Assembly: GCF_026013365.1 (NCBI RefSeq)
Contig: NZ_JAPDOE010000016.1
Location: 31,908 to 95,907 of the forward strand
Length of the DNA: 64,000 nucleotides
Direction of reading: 5' to 3'
From: Paenibacillus sp. LS1
Lineage (GTDB): Bacteria; Bacillota; Bacilli; Paenibacillales; Paenibacillaceae
Shown here: in pieces, positions 1 to 7,898 of the stretch
How the letters are laid out: each line of letters starts with the position of its first letter
How positions within the stretch are numbered: the stretch's first letter is position 1
The notes under the pieces: model-generated
Database searches by the model: none
The model's input: the letters and a program-made list of their open reading frames with translations, nothing else
Told to the model about the DNA's origin: nothing
Position numbers and translations under genes: made by a program

Positions 1-984
1 TGTCACTTTCGCATTCGCAGCTACATTAACAGGTTGATTGGTGGCTGGCGCAAGCGGGAAACGTGCGGTATCCTTCTTCAACTGGCTCCACGTATATCGC
101 AGTAACCAGGCATCCCAATTCGTGATCGTAGATGAATTGCCTGCCCACATAATCGTTGGCATGGGGAAGCCACCCGGCGGACGATCCGGTACTTCATAGA
201 AATCTGGCATGCCGAAGCCATGTCCAATTTCATGTTCAGTAATTTCAATTTCCGTGTTGTTCACGGTTCTCAAAATGTAATCATCGGAAACCCGCTGCCC
301 CCAGTCTCCGCCAGCACCGCCGCCGAAGTTGGACGTTCCCCACAGGTACATGTCAAACCGCTTGTCCAAACCGCCAGGATAGGCATAGTTCGGATTCGTA
401 AAATGCTCAAATCGCGACAACGCGTTAGGCGCATAGGGCAAGGCTGCCGGGATTTTCGGATCAGACTTGCTCAGCTCATCCACAGTTGTGGTCGTATATA
501 TGATTTCATCCGATTGTTTGTCCAGAATCTGTGCCGGATTCGCTACTGCCCAACCGACTACTTTAACAGCAATATCCCCATAAGGCCACCCGTCATAACC
601 CTTCAGATGTTTCGTCCAGTTATTCATTTGCCGGCCCAGCATCTTCTCGATATCCTTACGCTGTTGCAGGGTCACATTCTTGGTCGACTGCCAGCGCACA
701 ACATAGTTAATGGTTCCTTGACCTGCAAAAATCTGATCGTAGATCAGGTTCTTCCGATTGACCGATCCTTCCTTGATCATGCGATTGGTGTACACCCACT
801 CAATGGATGATCTCAATTCCGAAGGCATATCGGATAATACAGCAGTGATGGATACGCCAGAATCGGCGGCTTCGGCTGCGTACGCATCTCCAGACCATGC
901 CGTGCTTCCTCCCAGCAGTGTTGCAGATAAGGCGAGTGACATTACAGCTAGCGTACATTTTTGACGTGAAAACATAATCTTCAT
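1..984 (-). CDS. Secreted zinc metallopeptidase-like protein (C-terminus outside window)
   Basis: The reading frame runs open from 984 to the window edge, so at least 328 residues are present and the C-terminus is missing. The ATG at 984 follows a GGGGAG ribosome site five bases upstream; the in-frame ATG at 975 is a poorer choice. The N-terminus is a signal peptide (basic start, hydrophobic core, AYA-type cleavage), so the product is exported. The key motif, about residue 255, is HEIGHGFGMPDFYE: an HExxH zinc site followed by G and an acidic residue, typical of gluzincin or metzincin-like folds. The segment before it is rich in W, G and Y. It resembles Gram-positive secreted proteins sometimes labelled cellulose-binding or M6/M43-like peptidases, but the family is not certain. 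The gene stands alone: its left neighbour is outside the window and the gene on its right is terminated separately. Confidence 0.75.
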   Translation of the reverse strand, partial: MKIMFSRQKCTLAVMSLALSATLLGGSTAWSGDAYAAEAADSGVSITAVLSDMPSELRSSIEWVYTNRMIKEGSVNRKNLIYDQIFAGQGTINYVVRWQSTKNVTLQQRKDIEKMLGRQMNNWTKHLKGYDGWPYGDIAVKVVGWAVANPAQILDKQSDEIIYTTTTVDELSKSDPKIPAALPYAPNALSRFEHFTNPNYAYPGGLDKRFDMYLWGTSNFGGGAGGDWGQRVSDDYILRTVNNTEIEITEHEIGHGFGMPDFYEVPDRPPGGFPMPTIMWAGNSSTITNWDAWLLRYTWSQLKKDTARFPLAPATNQPVNVAANAKVT

Positions 985-1228
985 CCTTTCTCCCCTAATT
1001 TCATGGACCGCTCTCGCTTCGCTCCCCATTCCTTGTTTGGAATATATTACCTTTAATATTTTACATGATAAAGAAAATGTTGGAATACATCGGTATACCT
1101 GTTTTTGCTACAGGTTCATGCACTTGTTCAAGTTAATCCTGTGATAAAAATCGGACTTTGGACTAATGACATATGCTCGTTCATGAAAGTGTTTTGCATA
1201 GGAAGATGTATAAAAGTGCACAAAAATA

Positions 1229-1251
1229 CCCTGTCCAGCATGTGGACAAGG
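1229..1251 (-). terminator. Intrinsic terminator of the LysR/aldolase operon
   Basis: On the minus strand a 9-bp stem (1251-1243 with 1237-1229, one G-U pair) is followed by TATTTTTG. It lies about 50 bases past the aldolase stop. The rest of the 316-base gap 985-1300 holds nothing else I can recognise apart from the upstream region of the metallopeptidase. Confidence 0.65.
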
Positions 1252-1300
1252 CAGATAAACAACATTAGTTAATTTCGCACATAAAATTCTCTCAGTCTTC

Positions 1301-2407
1301 TTATCTCACCTGTTTACGCAACTCTTGGTCCAACCATTCCAGTGCTGCACGTAGCTTATCCTGGGGAACTTGCTCATAACGATCTCCACCAGAATATTCG
1401 AAAGCACAGCTATTCGCACTCGTCTTGTTCAAATACGAAGTTATTGCAATGTCATGCTGCTTAGCCATTTGCACAAGAATCGGTTCGACTTCGTCCGCAG
1501 CCAGCGCAAAGTGAACATGGAACATATTCGATACAGGGACCTCGGGCAATGTATGTATCCCGTGACACGCATTCAGTAGAGAGGCGAGTTCTTGAGCCTG
1601 CTCGTAATAAAGCTCCATTTTGCCAATCCGTTCATTGAAATAATACTGGGAACTCAGAATATACGGATACAGGCCGATCAGATCACCGCCGTGCCGCCGT
1701 TTCCATACTTTTGACTCTTGCATCACATCCGTGTCTCCAGCCAATATGGCTCCTGCAATACCCCCGATTCCTTTGTAAAAGGACACATACACCGAACAAA
1801 ACAGACTGCAAATCTCCGCAGGTGTCTTCTGATAATAGGGAGTAATCTCAAACAGGCGCGCCCCGTCCAGATGTAGCTTAATCCCGCGTTCGCGGCAATA
1901 GGCCGAGATCGCTTCCAGTTCTTCATACGCTGGCAATTGGCCGCCAATCTCGCGTTGTGGCAGTTCCAACAGCAGACAGGCAATGTCCTGATCGAGCGCT
2001 TGTACATCTTCCAGTCGAATCAATCGGTCCTTGTCCGCAAGTAAAATCGATTCAATCTGGTGCAACTCTTTCAGACCGTCTTCCTCATGAATTTCCAGAT
2101 GACATAGAGGGTGATAAGCTACTCGCTTCACACCTTTGCGGTCACACCAGATCCGTAATGCAATCTGCTGCGCCATCGTTCCGCTCGGGAAAAACACCGC
2201 CGATTCCTTGCCGAGAACATCAGCCATCTGCTGCTGAAATTCTTCAATGAGGGGGCCGTTGCCGTAGTGGTCACTGAACAGTTCCCCATCGATCTGCTCC
2301 AGTACATCCTGAAGCACCTTCACTTTGCGAATGCCATGACCGCCAACAATAAAGTCTGCCTGACTAAATGCTTCCGCGAGCGTTAATGCAGTATCCTCCA
2401 AAATCAT
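1301..2407 (-). CDS. Threonine aldolase / beta-eliminating lyase family PLP enzyme
   Basis: A fold-type I PLP enzyme of the low-specificity L-threonine aldolase (beta-eliminating lyase) family, which usually cleaves L-threonine or allo-threonine to glycine and acetaldehyde. Recognisable parts are the cofactor-binding FFPSGTMAQ loop near residue 75, the LHLDGAR stretch near 181 whose Asp pairs with the pyridine nitrogen, and SFYKGIGG near 212 with the probable Schiff-base lysine K212. The N-terminus is longer and less typical than in E. coli LtaE, so the substrate could differ. At 368 residues it has the usual family length. The ATG at 2407 lies eight bases past the LysR stop, so the two genes are probably one transcript read from the LysR promoter. 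Confidence 0.82.
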   Translation of the reverse strand: MILEDTALTLAEAFSQADFIVGGHGIRKVKVLQDVLEQIDGELFSDHYGNGPLIEEFQQQMADVLGKESAVFFPSGTMAQQIALRIWCDRKGVKRVAYHPLCHLEIHEEDGLKELHQIESILLADKDRLIRLEDVQALDQDIACLLLELPQREIGGQLPAYEELEAISAYCRERGIKLHLDGARLFEITPYYQKTPAEICSLFCSVYVSFYKGIGGIAGAILAGDTDVMQESKVWKRRHGGDLIGLYPYILSSQYYFNERIGKMELYYEQAQELASLLNACHGIHTLPEVPVSNMFHVHFALAADEVEPILVQMAKQHDIAITSYLNKTSANSCAFEYSGGDRYEQVPQDKLRAALEWLDQELRKQVR

Positions 2408-2415
2408 TCACTCCT

Positions 2416-3276
2416 TTATAGTTCTGGTTCTGTGATAATCTGCACCAAAGCGCTCAGCGCACTAGATATATGTTCACCACGGGAATACACAAATCCTACT
2501 TCCAACCGGCAATAGGGATCAGGCAAAGACATCACTGCAATCTCGCCTCTTAATTCTGCTTTGGTAACCGAAGATCGTGGCAGCAATGATACGCCGAGCC
2601 CGGCAGATACCCCATTCAGGATCGTGTCCAGTGTTCCATATTCCATGACGTTCAGTGAGTGGATACCCTGATCTTTCAGAAAGGATTCCGCCTGAGTCCG
2701 ATGTGTGCATCCGATCTCAAAAAACAACATCGGCCTGGACAATAGAGCATGCAGCTCATGTGTTCCAGGTTCGGCGACCAGCACCATTTCTTCGTCATAC
2801 ATCTTCATATAGTTCAGCTCAGGATGATCGATTGGGCCATATATTAATGCGCCATGCAATTCATGTTGAATCACCTTCTGGTTCAGTTCATGCGTCCCAC
2901 CCGTGACAAGCGAATGCTGTACCTCCGGGTAGCTTGAAGTATATTCAGCCAAGAGTGGCGTCAGAAAAGTGGAAGCTGCTGTCTCAATGGCGCCCAAACG
3001 AAGTAAGCCTGCTGGTGGGTTCCCCACTTGCGTGGCCTGCTCTGCTTCATATAATAATTGCAAAATTCGATCTGCATACACCAGCAGGTTCTCGCCCGCC
3101 GGTGTGAGCGACATCCCCCGATTGGAACGATGAAACAGAGGTACTTGTAGCTGTGTCTCCAACTGTTTGATCCGTGTGGTCACATTGGATTGTACATAAT
3201 TGAGTGCGAGCGCAGCTTTACTGATACTACCTTCGCGGGCAACCGCCTGAAATATTTTCAAATCACCTGCATCCAT
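2416..3276 (-). CDS. LysR-family transcriptional regulator
   Basis: A 286-residue LysR-type regulator. Residues 1-60 form the winged helix-turn-helix (DLKIFQAVAREGSISKAA, then SNVTTRIKQLETQL), and residues 90-280 form the periplasmic-binding-like effector domain. It begins the aldolase transcript and is divergent from the quinone oxidoreductase at 3458; LysR proteins commonly sit in exactly this arrangement and control both their own gene and the divergent one from the shared 180-base intergenic region. The effector cannot be told from sequence. Length and architecture are normal. Confidence 0.93.
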   Translation of the reverse strand: MDAGDLKIFQAVAREGSISKAALALNYVQSNVTTRIKQLETQLQVPLFHRSNRGMSLTPAGENLLVYADRILQLLYEAEQATQVGNPPAGLLRLGAIETAASTFLTPLLAEYTSSYPEVQHSLVTGGTHELNQKVIQHELHGALIYGPIDHPELNYMKMYDEEMVLVAEPGTHELHALLSRPMLFFEIGCTHRTQAESFLKDQGIHSLNVMEYGTLDTILNGVSAGLGVSLLPRSSVTKAELRGEIAVMSLPDPYCRLEVGFVYSRGEHISSALSALVQIITEPEL

Positions 3277-3380
3277 ACCCTGATCACCTGCTTGTCGTTA
3301 TATCGGTATTCTGCATCATGCGATTCATGCAAAATACTTATCTATTATTTTCAATGATACTGACAATCATTTTTGTTCAT

Positions 3381-3409
3381 TTTACGTGAATCTGCCCTGT
3401 CTGTACAAT
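3381..3409 (+). promoter_or_regulatory. Probable sigma-A promoter of the quinone oxidoreductase gene
   Basis: TTTACG (3381-3386) and TACAAT (3404-3409) are separated by 17 bases, about 50 bases ahead of the start at 3458, within the LysR/oxidoreductase divergent region. The match is moderate and made by eye. Confidence 0.5.
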
Positions 3410-3457
3410 GAGGCTCAGTAGTGAAGTCTGGCTACATAGACAGGAGGAATATTGAAT

Positions 3458-4447
3458 ATGAAAGCTATCGTCCATTCAAACCAGAGCGGCCTTGCAGGTC
3501 TTCAATATACAGAATCAACATCTCGGGCACCAAAAGCCGGGGAAGTGCTAATCCAACTAAAATCCGCTGGAATCAACCATCGGGATCTATTCATCATGGC
3601 AGCACGCGGAACCCATGACACCCCGCTCATTCCCGGTTCGGATGGGGCAGGTATTATCGTTGAGATCGGCGAAGATGTAAGAGGATTCTCAATAGGAGAT
3701 GAAGTCATTATCCATCCTACACTCGGTTGGGAACATGCATCTGAAGTGCCCATTGTACCCGATATTGTGGGTGGTCCTACGGATGGAACACTGGCGAAAT
3801 ATATAACGTTGCCTGCTGAAAATGCCCTGCCCAAGCCAGCCCACCTATCCTGGGAGGAAGCAGGCGTATTGTCCCTTTCCGCGCTGACGGCCTATCGCGC
3901 CTTATTCACTCGCGGCGTATTGAAGCAAGGTGAACATATCCTCATTCCCGGCATTGGCGGTGGTGTAGCAACCTATGCCCTACTCATGGCGGTAGCCGCT
4001 GGTGCCCAGGTGACTGTCACTTCCAGAAGTGAAGCCAAAAGAAATGAGGCACTGCGCTTAGGCGCTACCCATGCATTGGACAGTCATGGCGATTGGCGTT
4101 TGCAGAACGATCTGGAACCTGTGGACATGATCTTGGATAGCATCGGACAAGCCATGTTCCCCAAATATTTTGATATAATCAGACCTGGTGCACGGATCGT
4201 AATGTATGGTGCAAGCTCGGGGGATGATCTGACCCTACCAATTCGCTCTATCTTCTTCCCACAGGTCAGTCTGATCGGCACCTCTATGGGCAGCCGTGAG
4301 GAGTTTGTCCAGATGCTCCAATGGGTGGAGCAACATGACATACATCCTGTAATTGATGGCGTATATCCGTTGCAGGATACAGCGAAAGCATTCGAGCGTA
4401 TGGAAAAAGGCGAGCAGTTTGGCAATCTGGCTATACGAATTGAATGA
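3458..4447 (+). CDS. Zinc-independent quinone oxidoreductase-like MDR dehydrogenase
   Basis: A medium-chain dehydrogenase/reductase of 329 residues. The N-terminal GroES-like domain carries INHRDLF and PGSDGAGIIVEIG; the Rossmann domain carries GIGGGVATYA near residue 165, followed by the SRSEAKR stretch that usually contacts NADP(H). The position normally held by the catalytic zinc cysteine is missing from the INHRD loop, which points to the quinone oxidoreductase/enoyl reductase branch and not to zinc alcohol dehydrogenases. I chose the ATG at 3458, ten bases after AGGAGG at 3442-3447; a TTG at 3452 is in frame but too close to it. The gene is single and divergent from the LysR gene, its likely regulator. 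Confidence 0.85.
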   Translation: MKAIVHSNQSGLAGLQYTESTSRAPKAGEVLIQLKSAGINHRDLFIMAARGTHDTPLIPGSDGAGIIVEIGEDVRGFSIGDEVIIHPTLGWEHASEVPIVPDIVGGPTDGTLAKYITLPAENALPKPAHLSWEEAGVLSLSALTAYRALFTRGVLKQGEHILIPGIGGGVATYALLMAVAAGAQVTVTSRSEAKRNEALRLGATHALDSHGDWRLQNDLEPVDMILDSIGQAMFPKYFDIIRPGARIVMYGASSGDDLTLPIRSIFFPQVSLIGTSMGSREEFVQMLQWVEQHDIHPVIDGVYPLQDTAKAFERMEKGEQFGNLAIRIE

Positions 4448-4520
4448 TGACAGATTGTAGTCCATTTTAAAATAGAACGAATTGAATTGAGTTGGATCAT
4501 GCGCCAATACAAGACTAGGG

Positions 4521-4826
4521 TGAATCTTCAAACTCAGGCAAGCTATACGATGATGGATGTCAGCATCCAAGAAATCTTGAAGTTCAAGCTGATTGATCCT
4601 GGTTGATGGGTCTGCGACTTTCTAAGGAACACAGTACGTCTTATTCGGCCTCCAGGTCCTCTTTCTAAATTGTAAGGAACTTCAGACACGTTATTTCCCA
4701 AAATTCACTAGCAAAACCGCTGCAAACGGTTGTTTATTCGGATATAGCGTGTCTCAGGTTCCTTAGATTTCCGTGGGCGCTTCAAATCCTTGAATAAGAC
4801 GGCTCAGATTCGTTAGCGCTCGCTCT
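4521..4826. repeat. Dispersed intergenic repeat, copy 1 (inverted partner at 57111-57451)
   Basis: This 306-base stretch matches the reverse complement of 57451-57111 almost from end to end, with small differences throughout. Shared landmarks are AGACACGTTATTTCCCA, a GCTGCAAAC core, GGTTC(C/T)TTAGATTTC and CTCAGATTCGTTAGCGCTCG. The left edge continues into a short coding-like remnant (LQTQA..., MDVSIQ) present in both copies. It ends about 40 bases before the immunity gene and may contain its promoter. No transposase or clear terminal inverted repeat is visible. Confidence 0.75.
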
Positions 4827-4868
4827 AGTTTGTTCACGCTATTAATCTTTCAGGAGGTGTGCATACAT

Positions 4869-5087
4869 ATGGACAATCGATTGTATTTGGTAGAATTAGT
4901 TCGCAAGCTGATGGACGCTGAAGGGACGGAAGCGGAGTTGGATGATATGTTAACGGAGCTACAGCAGCAGGTGCCGCATGCAGAGATCAGCAATCTGATT
5001 TACTGGGATGATCGAGACCTGACGCCCGAACAGATTGTGGAAGAAGCGCTGGCTGCCCGTCCTATTCTCCTTCCTCCCCAGTCCTAA
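4869..5087 (+). CDS. Colicin/pyocin-type bacteriocin immunity protein homologue
   Basis: A 72-residue acidic protein. Helical N-terminal half with LMDAEGTEAELDDML, then VPHAEISNLIYWDD and LTPEQIVEEAL, which follow the order of the Im2/Im7/Im9 family (helix, HP..xDLIYYP loop, then SPEGIVKEI). That loop and the acidic helix are the parts that bind and block an HNH colicin nuclease. The ATG at 4869 has a strong AGGAGG ten bases upstream; an earlier in-frame ATG at 4830 has none. No nuclease or colicin gene lies beside it, so it is an orphan immunity gene or has a housekeeping role. It is followed 24 bases later by a gene of unknown function and is preceded by a dispersed repeat. Confidence 0.7.
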   Translation: MDNRLYLVELVRKLMDAEGTEAELDDMLTELQQQVPHAEISNLIYWDDRDLTPEQIVEEALAARPILLPPQS

Positions 5088-5111
5088 TTTCAGTCAGGAG
5101 GTAAGAATCGG

Positions 5112-5498
5112 ATGTCAGATACAAATCAAAATAGTAATGAACAGCCTGATTTCACTGAATCTAAAGAAGACACTACGCAGCCTGTCCACCTTACCCAAGG
5201 TGAAATCAATGCCCTGCAAAAAGCCATTTTGTTTCTCAAGTTTGAATGCGAAGAGACTGAATCTCTGCTCTATTCGGGTAGTCCACTGCTGAACAGCGTA
5301 CTGGAGAAGGTACGGGATGTCAGCGCATTTGGTGAGTACGCCAAAGAACTCCACTCTCGTCCAAACGAACATGCAGAGGGTTTCATGCGGGCCAAGCTGG
5401 AACGTTCTTATGCAGAAGAATTGGCGCCGCGTGAACGAACAGAGGATCAAAAGATCGCAATTCTCAGATCCTGCATGTATCCATATCCGGTTAAATAA
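5112..5498 (+). CDS. Protein of unknown function, 128 residues, co-transcribed with the immunity gene
   Basis: I do not recognise this family. The first 35 residues are polar and disordered-looking (N, Q, E, D and T rich); the rest is predicted mainly helical, with GEINALQKAILFLKFECEETESLL and a charged C-terminal helix. There is no signal peptide, membrane segment or catalytic motif. AGGAGGT lies about ten bases before the ATG at 5112, and the gene starts 24 bases after the immunity gene, so the two are probably one operon. It could be a partner or a toxin-neutralising helper, but nothing in the sequence proves this. Confidence 0.75.
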   Translation: MSDTNQNSNEQPDFTESKEDTTQPVHLTQGEINALQKAILFLKFECEETESLLYSGSPLLNSVLEKVRDVSAFGEYAKELHSRPNEHAEGFMRAKLERSYAEELAPRERTEDQKIAILRSCMYPYPVK

Positions 5499-5581
5499 TC
5501 AGTAATCCAAGCTTCCCCCTCCCCAACTTCCATAATTTCGTTATAATGGTAAGCAAGACATCATGCTATTGGAGGAGAATT

Positions 5582-6370
5582 ATGGAAACGGAAGCTCTAC
5601 GCAATGTGGAACAACTAGCCCTGAAGAAACACAAGATTTACAAACAAAGTTTAATCAGGTACCTTGCACGCTCCATGCTGGCCAGCATGTTTATCGGATT
5701 CGGCGTCATCGTGGCGTTTAAGACAGGTAACTTCTTTTATATGGAGCAGTCCCCGTTCACCTATCCGATGGCAGCAATTACGTTTGGCGCGGCCATCATT
5801 CTGATCGCCTACGGCGGCGGTGACCTGTTCACGGGCAATACGTTCTATTACACGTATGCGGCGCTGCGCAAGAAGCTGCGTTGGTTTGAAGTCATCAAGC
5901 TGTGGATTGCGAGTTATAGTGGTAACCTGATGGGTGCAGCCGTGTTTGCCCTGTTAATTTACCTAACGGGATTATTCGACTCATCTCAGGTGAATGGATT
6001 TCTGTTAAGCGTGGTGGAGCACAAGATGGAAGTTCCGACGATGCAGCTTTTTTTCCGGGGAATCTTGTGTAACTGGCTCGTATGTATGGCGTTCTTTGTG
6101 CCGATGTTCATGAAGGAGAATGGAGCCAAAATGTTCGCCATGATGCTCTTTGTGTTCTGTTTCTTCATCTCGGGATATGAGCACAGCATCGCCAATATGT
6201 GTACGTTCGCGATTGCACTCGTGCTGAACCATCCGGGGACGATCTCATTTGAAGGTGTGATCCACAACTTGGTTCCCGTGACCTTGGGTAATCTGGTGGG
6301 CGGTGTGCTGCTGATGGGCTTTATGTATTATGCGGTGAACAAACCGTTTCTGGATGAAGAGACGCATTAA
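5582..6370 (+). CDS. nirC: Formate/nitrite transporter family channel (NirC-like)
   Basis: An integral membrane protein of 262 residues with six transmembrane segments of the FNT fold, forming a pentameric anion channel in the cytoplasmic membrane. Diagnostic pieces are GGGDLFTGNTFY (the loop that lines the pore), the N-x-x-G segment YSGNLMGA, FFRGILCNWLVC, and GYEHSIANM with the central histidine of the family. The last motif with the following Phe/Ile stretch fits NirC better than FocA. The ATG at 5582 is preceded by GGAGGAG; the upstream in-frame ATG at 5546 lacks a ribosome site. Because nitrate assimilation genes lie 12 kb away, nitrite import or efflux is the likely role. Single gene, ended by the strong hairpin at 6438-6485. 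Confidence 0.87.
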   Translation: METEALRNVEQLALKKHKIYKQSLIRYLARSMLASMFIGFGVIVAFKTGNFFYMEQSPFTYPMAAITFGAAIILIAYGGGDLFTGNTFYYTYAALRKKLRWFEVIKLWIASYSGNLMGAAVFALLIYLTGLFDSSQVNGFLLSVVEHKMEVPTMQLFFRGILCNWLVCMAFFVPMFMKENGAKMFAMMLFVFCFFISGYEHSIANMCTFAIALVLNHPGTISFEGVIHNLVPVTLGNLVGGVLLMGFMYYAVNKPFLDEETH

Positions 6371-6437
6371 GTTCTGGCAAAAAAAGACTCCCTTTAGCAC
6401 GTCCGTTGACCATGGCTAATCGGTAAGGAAAACCCAA

Positions 6438-6485
6438 AACACCCCGGCAACCTTCCCATCTCAGGGAGAAGGTTGCCGGGGTGTT
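6438..6485. terminator. Strong bidirectional terminator between nirC and the WXG gene
   Basis: A perfect 17-bp inverted repeat (6438-6454 with 6469-6485) with a 14-base loop, T-rich on the right and A-rich on the left. It sits between convergent genes and can end transcription from both sides. Confidence 0.85.
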
Positions 6486-6492
6486 TCTCTAT

Positions 6493-6622
6493 GGGCAGGC
6501 TCACGGATAAGCCGCCTGCCCTCCACACTTTTAGCCATGTGTCATCCAGCCACATGGCTCCATGCTGTGGGTCGACAAGCAGGCTGCAATCAGGTACCCC
6601 TGCGTCGCCTGCTTGCCGACCC
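6493..6622. other. Cluster of three further hairpins downstream of the WXG gene
   Basis: After the terminator, three more inverted repeats follow: 6493-6500 with 6514-6521 (8 bp), 6533-6541 with 6551-6559 (9 bp), and 6569-6583 with 6608-6622 (about 14 bp with an offset base). Together they would fold nearly all of the 3' untranslated region of the WXG gene into consecutive stem-loops. No coding frame with a ribosome site covers the stretch. Confidence 0.55.
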
Positions 6623-6632
6623 CATCCGTGGC

Positions 6633-7619
6633 TTAATAGTAATCCCGCCACGGAGTATATTCAATATCGTTGTCGCCGCGCGTGACCACGATCATATTTT
6701 CGATTTTGCCCGTATCCTTATTGGTCCGGTAAATCATCGTACGTGTCTCTCCTTCTTCCGGCACAGAGAACAGGAACTTGTCCGCGACGAAGGAAGAACC
6801 GAGTCCTGTGGCGTGTTCCGTGAAGGCAGAGCCCGTCTTGCTTGTGAGCAGCAGACCAATGCCGTAGGCTGTAGCCGTTTGGGCCACTTTGCCAAAGAGA
6901 TGCTCTCCTTGACTGGTCGTGTGCGTTTGCTCCGAATACTTATACTTTTCCGTATCCTTGCTATAGTCCACCACATTGCCCTGTTTATCCAGACTGATGG
7001 TGGTCGTTTCGCCCTTGTCGCTTTTCACCTGATACGTACCCACGATGGAATCCTCGGTAATTTTCACCGTCTTGCCCGTATTCGGGTCAGTCTGATAGAT
7101 TACATCTTCATACTGAAGCCGAATGATGTTCATGCTGGCCTGAATCTGCTGCGCCAGTTCTTCATCACCCACCTCTTTGGCTTTCTTCAGCATTTCCTCA
7201 TAGTTTTGGTATTTCTCGGCATCCTTCTCATCCCATTCATCCATGTTCTTTGGTGGGCCTGGCGTTTTGTCGAGACTATCGCCTTTATTTTTGCCCATGG
7301 TTGATAGCGCCTGCGCTGCGGTCAGCGCCGTCATGATTGCCTGGCTCACCGCCTCTTCATCTGTCGTGCGGAAGCGTTCGGCAATTTTCTTAAGTTCCGA
7401 CTGAATGGACAGAACCAGTTCCAGAACAGATTTCATCGTGCCTTGAGCTGTTGAATAATCGTTATAGAAGCGTTCCCGCTCCATGCCATCCCAGTTGCTG
7501 CGCATGACACTCATCTTGCTATCCAGCGTGGACATGAAGCCCGATAATTGCTGATGTGCCTGAGCAAACTGCCCACTGACCGTCTCCAGTTGTTCCGGTG
7601 TCACCTTGATCTGTGTCAT
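6633..7619 (-). CDS. WXG100-headed protein, probable type VII secretion substrate
   Basis: A 328-residue protein. Residues 1-90 form a WXG100/ESAT-6-like helical hairpin: two long amphipathic helices around the turn SNWDGMERERF, with the W-x-G at about residue 43. Proteins of this kind leave the cell through the ESX/Ess (type VII) machinery. The middle (about 110-170) is charged and helical; the C-terminal half is beta-rich with repeated DKxGxxVxYS/TDxxTGKxxx elements and ends DIEYTPWRDYY. I see no nuclease, deaminase or other toxin motif. The ATG at 7619 follows GAGGAG by eight bases; the GTG at 7628 overlaps that site. No EssC-like ATPase and no immunity gene is adjacent; a 30-codon frame lies just upstream. 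GC and codon use match its surroundings. Confidence 0.8.
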   Translation of the reverse strand: MTQIKVTPEQLETVSGQFAQAHQQLSGFMSTLDSKMSVMRSNWDGMERERFYNDYSTAQGTMKSVLELVLSIQSELKKIAERFRTTDEEAVSQAIMTALTAAQALSTMGKNKGDSLDKTPGPPKNMDEWDEKDAEKYQNYEEMLKKAKEVGDEELAQQIQASMNIIRLQYEDVIYQTDPNTGKTVKITEDSIVGTYQVKSDKGETTTISLDKQGNVVDYSKDTEKYKYSEQTHTTSQGEHLFGKVAQTATAYGIGLLLTSKTGSAFTEHATGLGSSFVADKFLFSVPEEGETRTMIYRTNKDTGKIENMIVVTRGDNDIEYTPWRDYY

Positions 7620-7657
7620 CCTGCACACTCCTCATCCTGGTCATTTATATCCCGAGG

Positions 7658-7750
7658 TTATCCGATGATGCTGTCTCTCGAACAGCACTCCCAGATCTCG
7701 ACCAACTTGTCATGATCCTGTTCCCGATATGCAACGACTAACCTGTCCAA
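7658..7750 (-). CDS. Possible 30-residue small protein upstream of the WXG gene
   Basis: A short frame begins with TTG at 7750, six bases after a clear AAAAGGAG ribosome site, and ends with TAA at 7658. The predicted peptide starts MDRLVVAYREQDHDKL and ends CCSRDSIIG. It is too short for family assignment. Its stop lies 38 bases before the WXG start, so it would be the first gene of that transcript, either a real small partner or a leader peptide. The good ribosome site is the only strong evidence. Confidence 0.4.
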   Translation of the reverse strand: MDRLVVAYREQDHDKLVEIWECCSRDSIIG

Positions 7751-7790
7751 CGTATTCTCCTTTTCTATTAAAAGTAAAAAATTATGTAAA

Positions 7791-7812
7791 AGCCCGATCC
7801 TGAGATCGGACT
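7791..7812 (-). terminator. Intrinsic terminator downstream of the GH30 gene
   Basis: On the minus strand a 9-bp stem (7812-7804 with 7799-7791) with a four-base loop is followed by a T-rich run. It lies about 90 bases after the GH30 stop and 40 bases before the small frame at 7750, so it could also act as a leader attenuator of the WXG transcript. Confidence 0.7.
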
Positions 7813-7898
7813 TATTTAATACATCAAATTTGAAATAACTCTACGTGTATTTTACCATGTCCATCATTCAATCTGTACCCATAATTTCCAAGCTTGAG

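Noticed and set aside
6537..7304. 255-codon plus-strand open frame
   Set aside because: Antisense to the WXG100 gene, with no ribosome site; the opposite frame has a clear domain.
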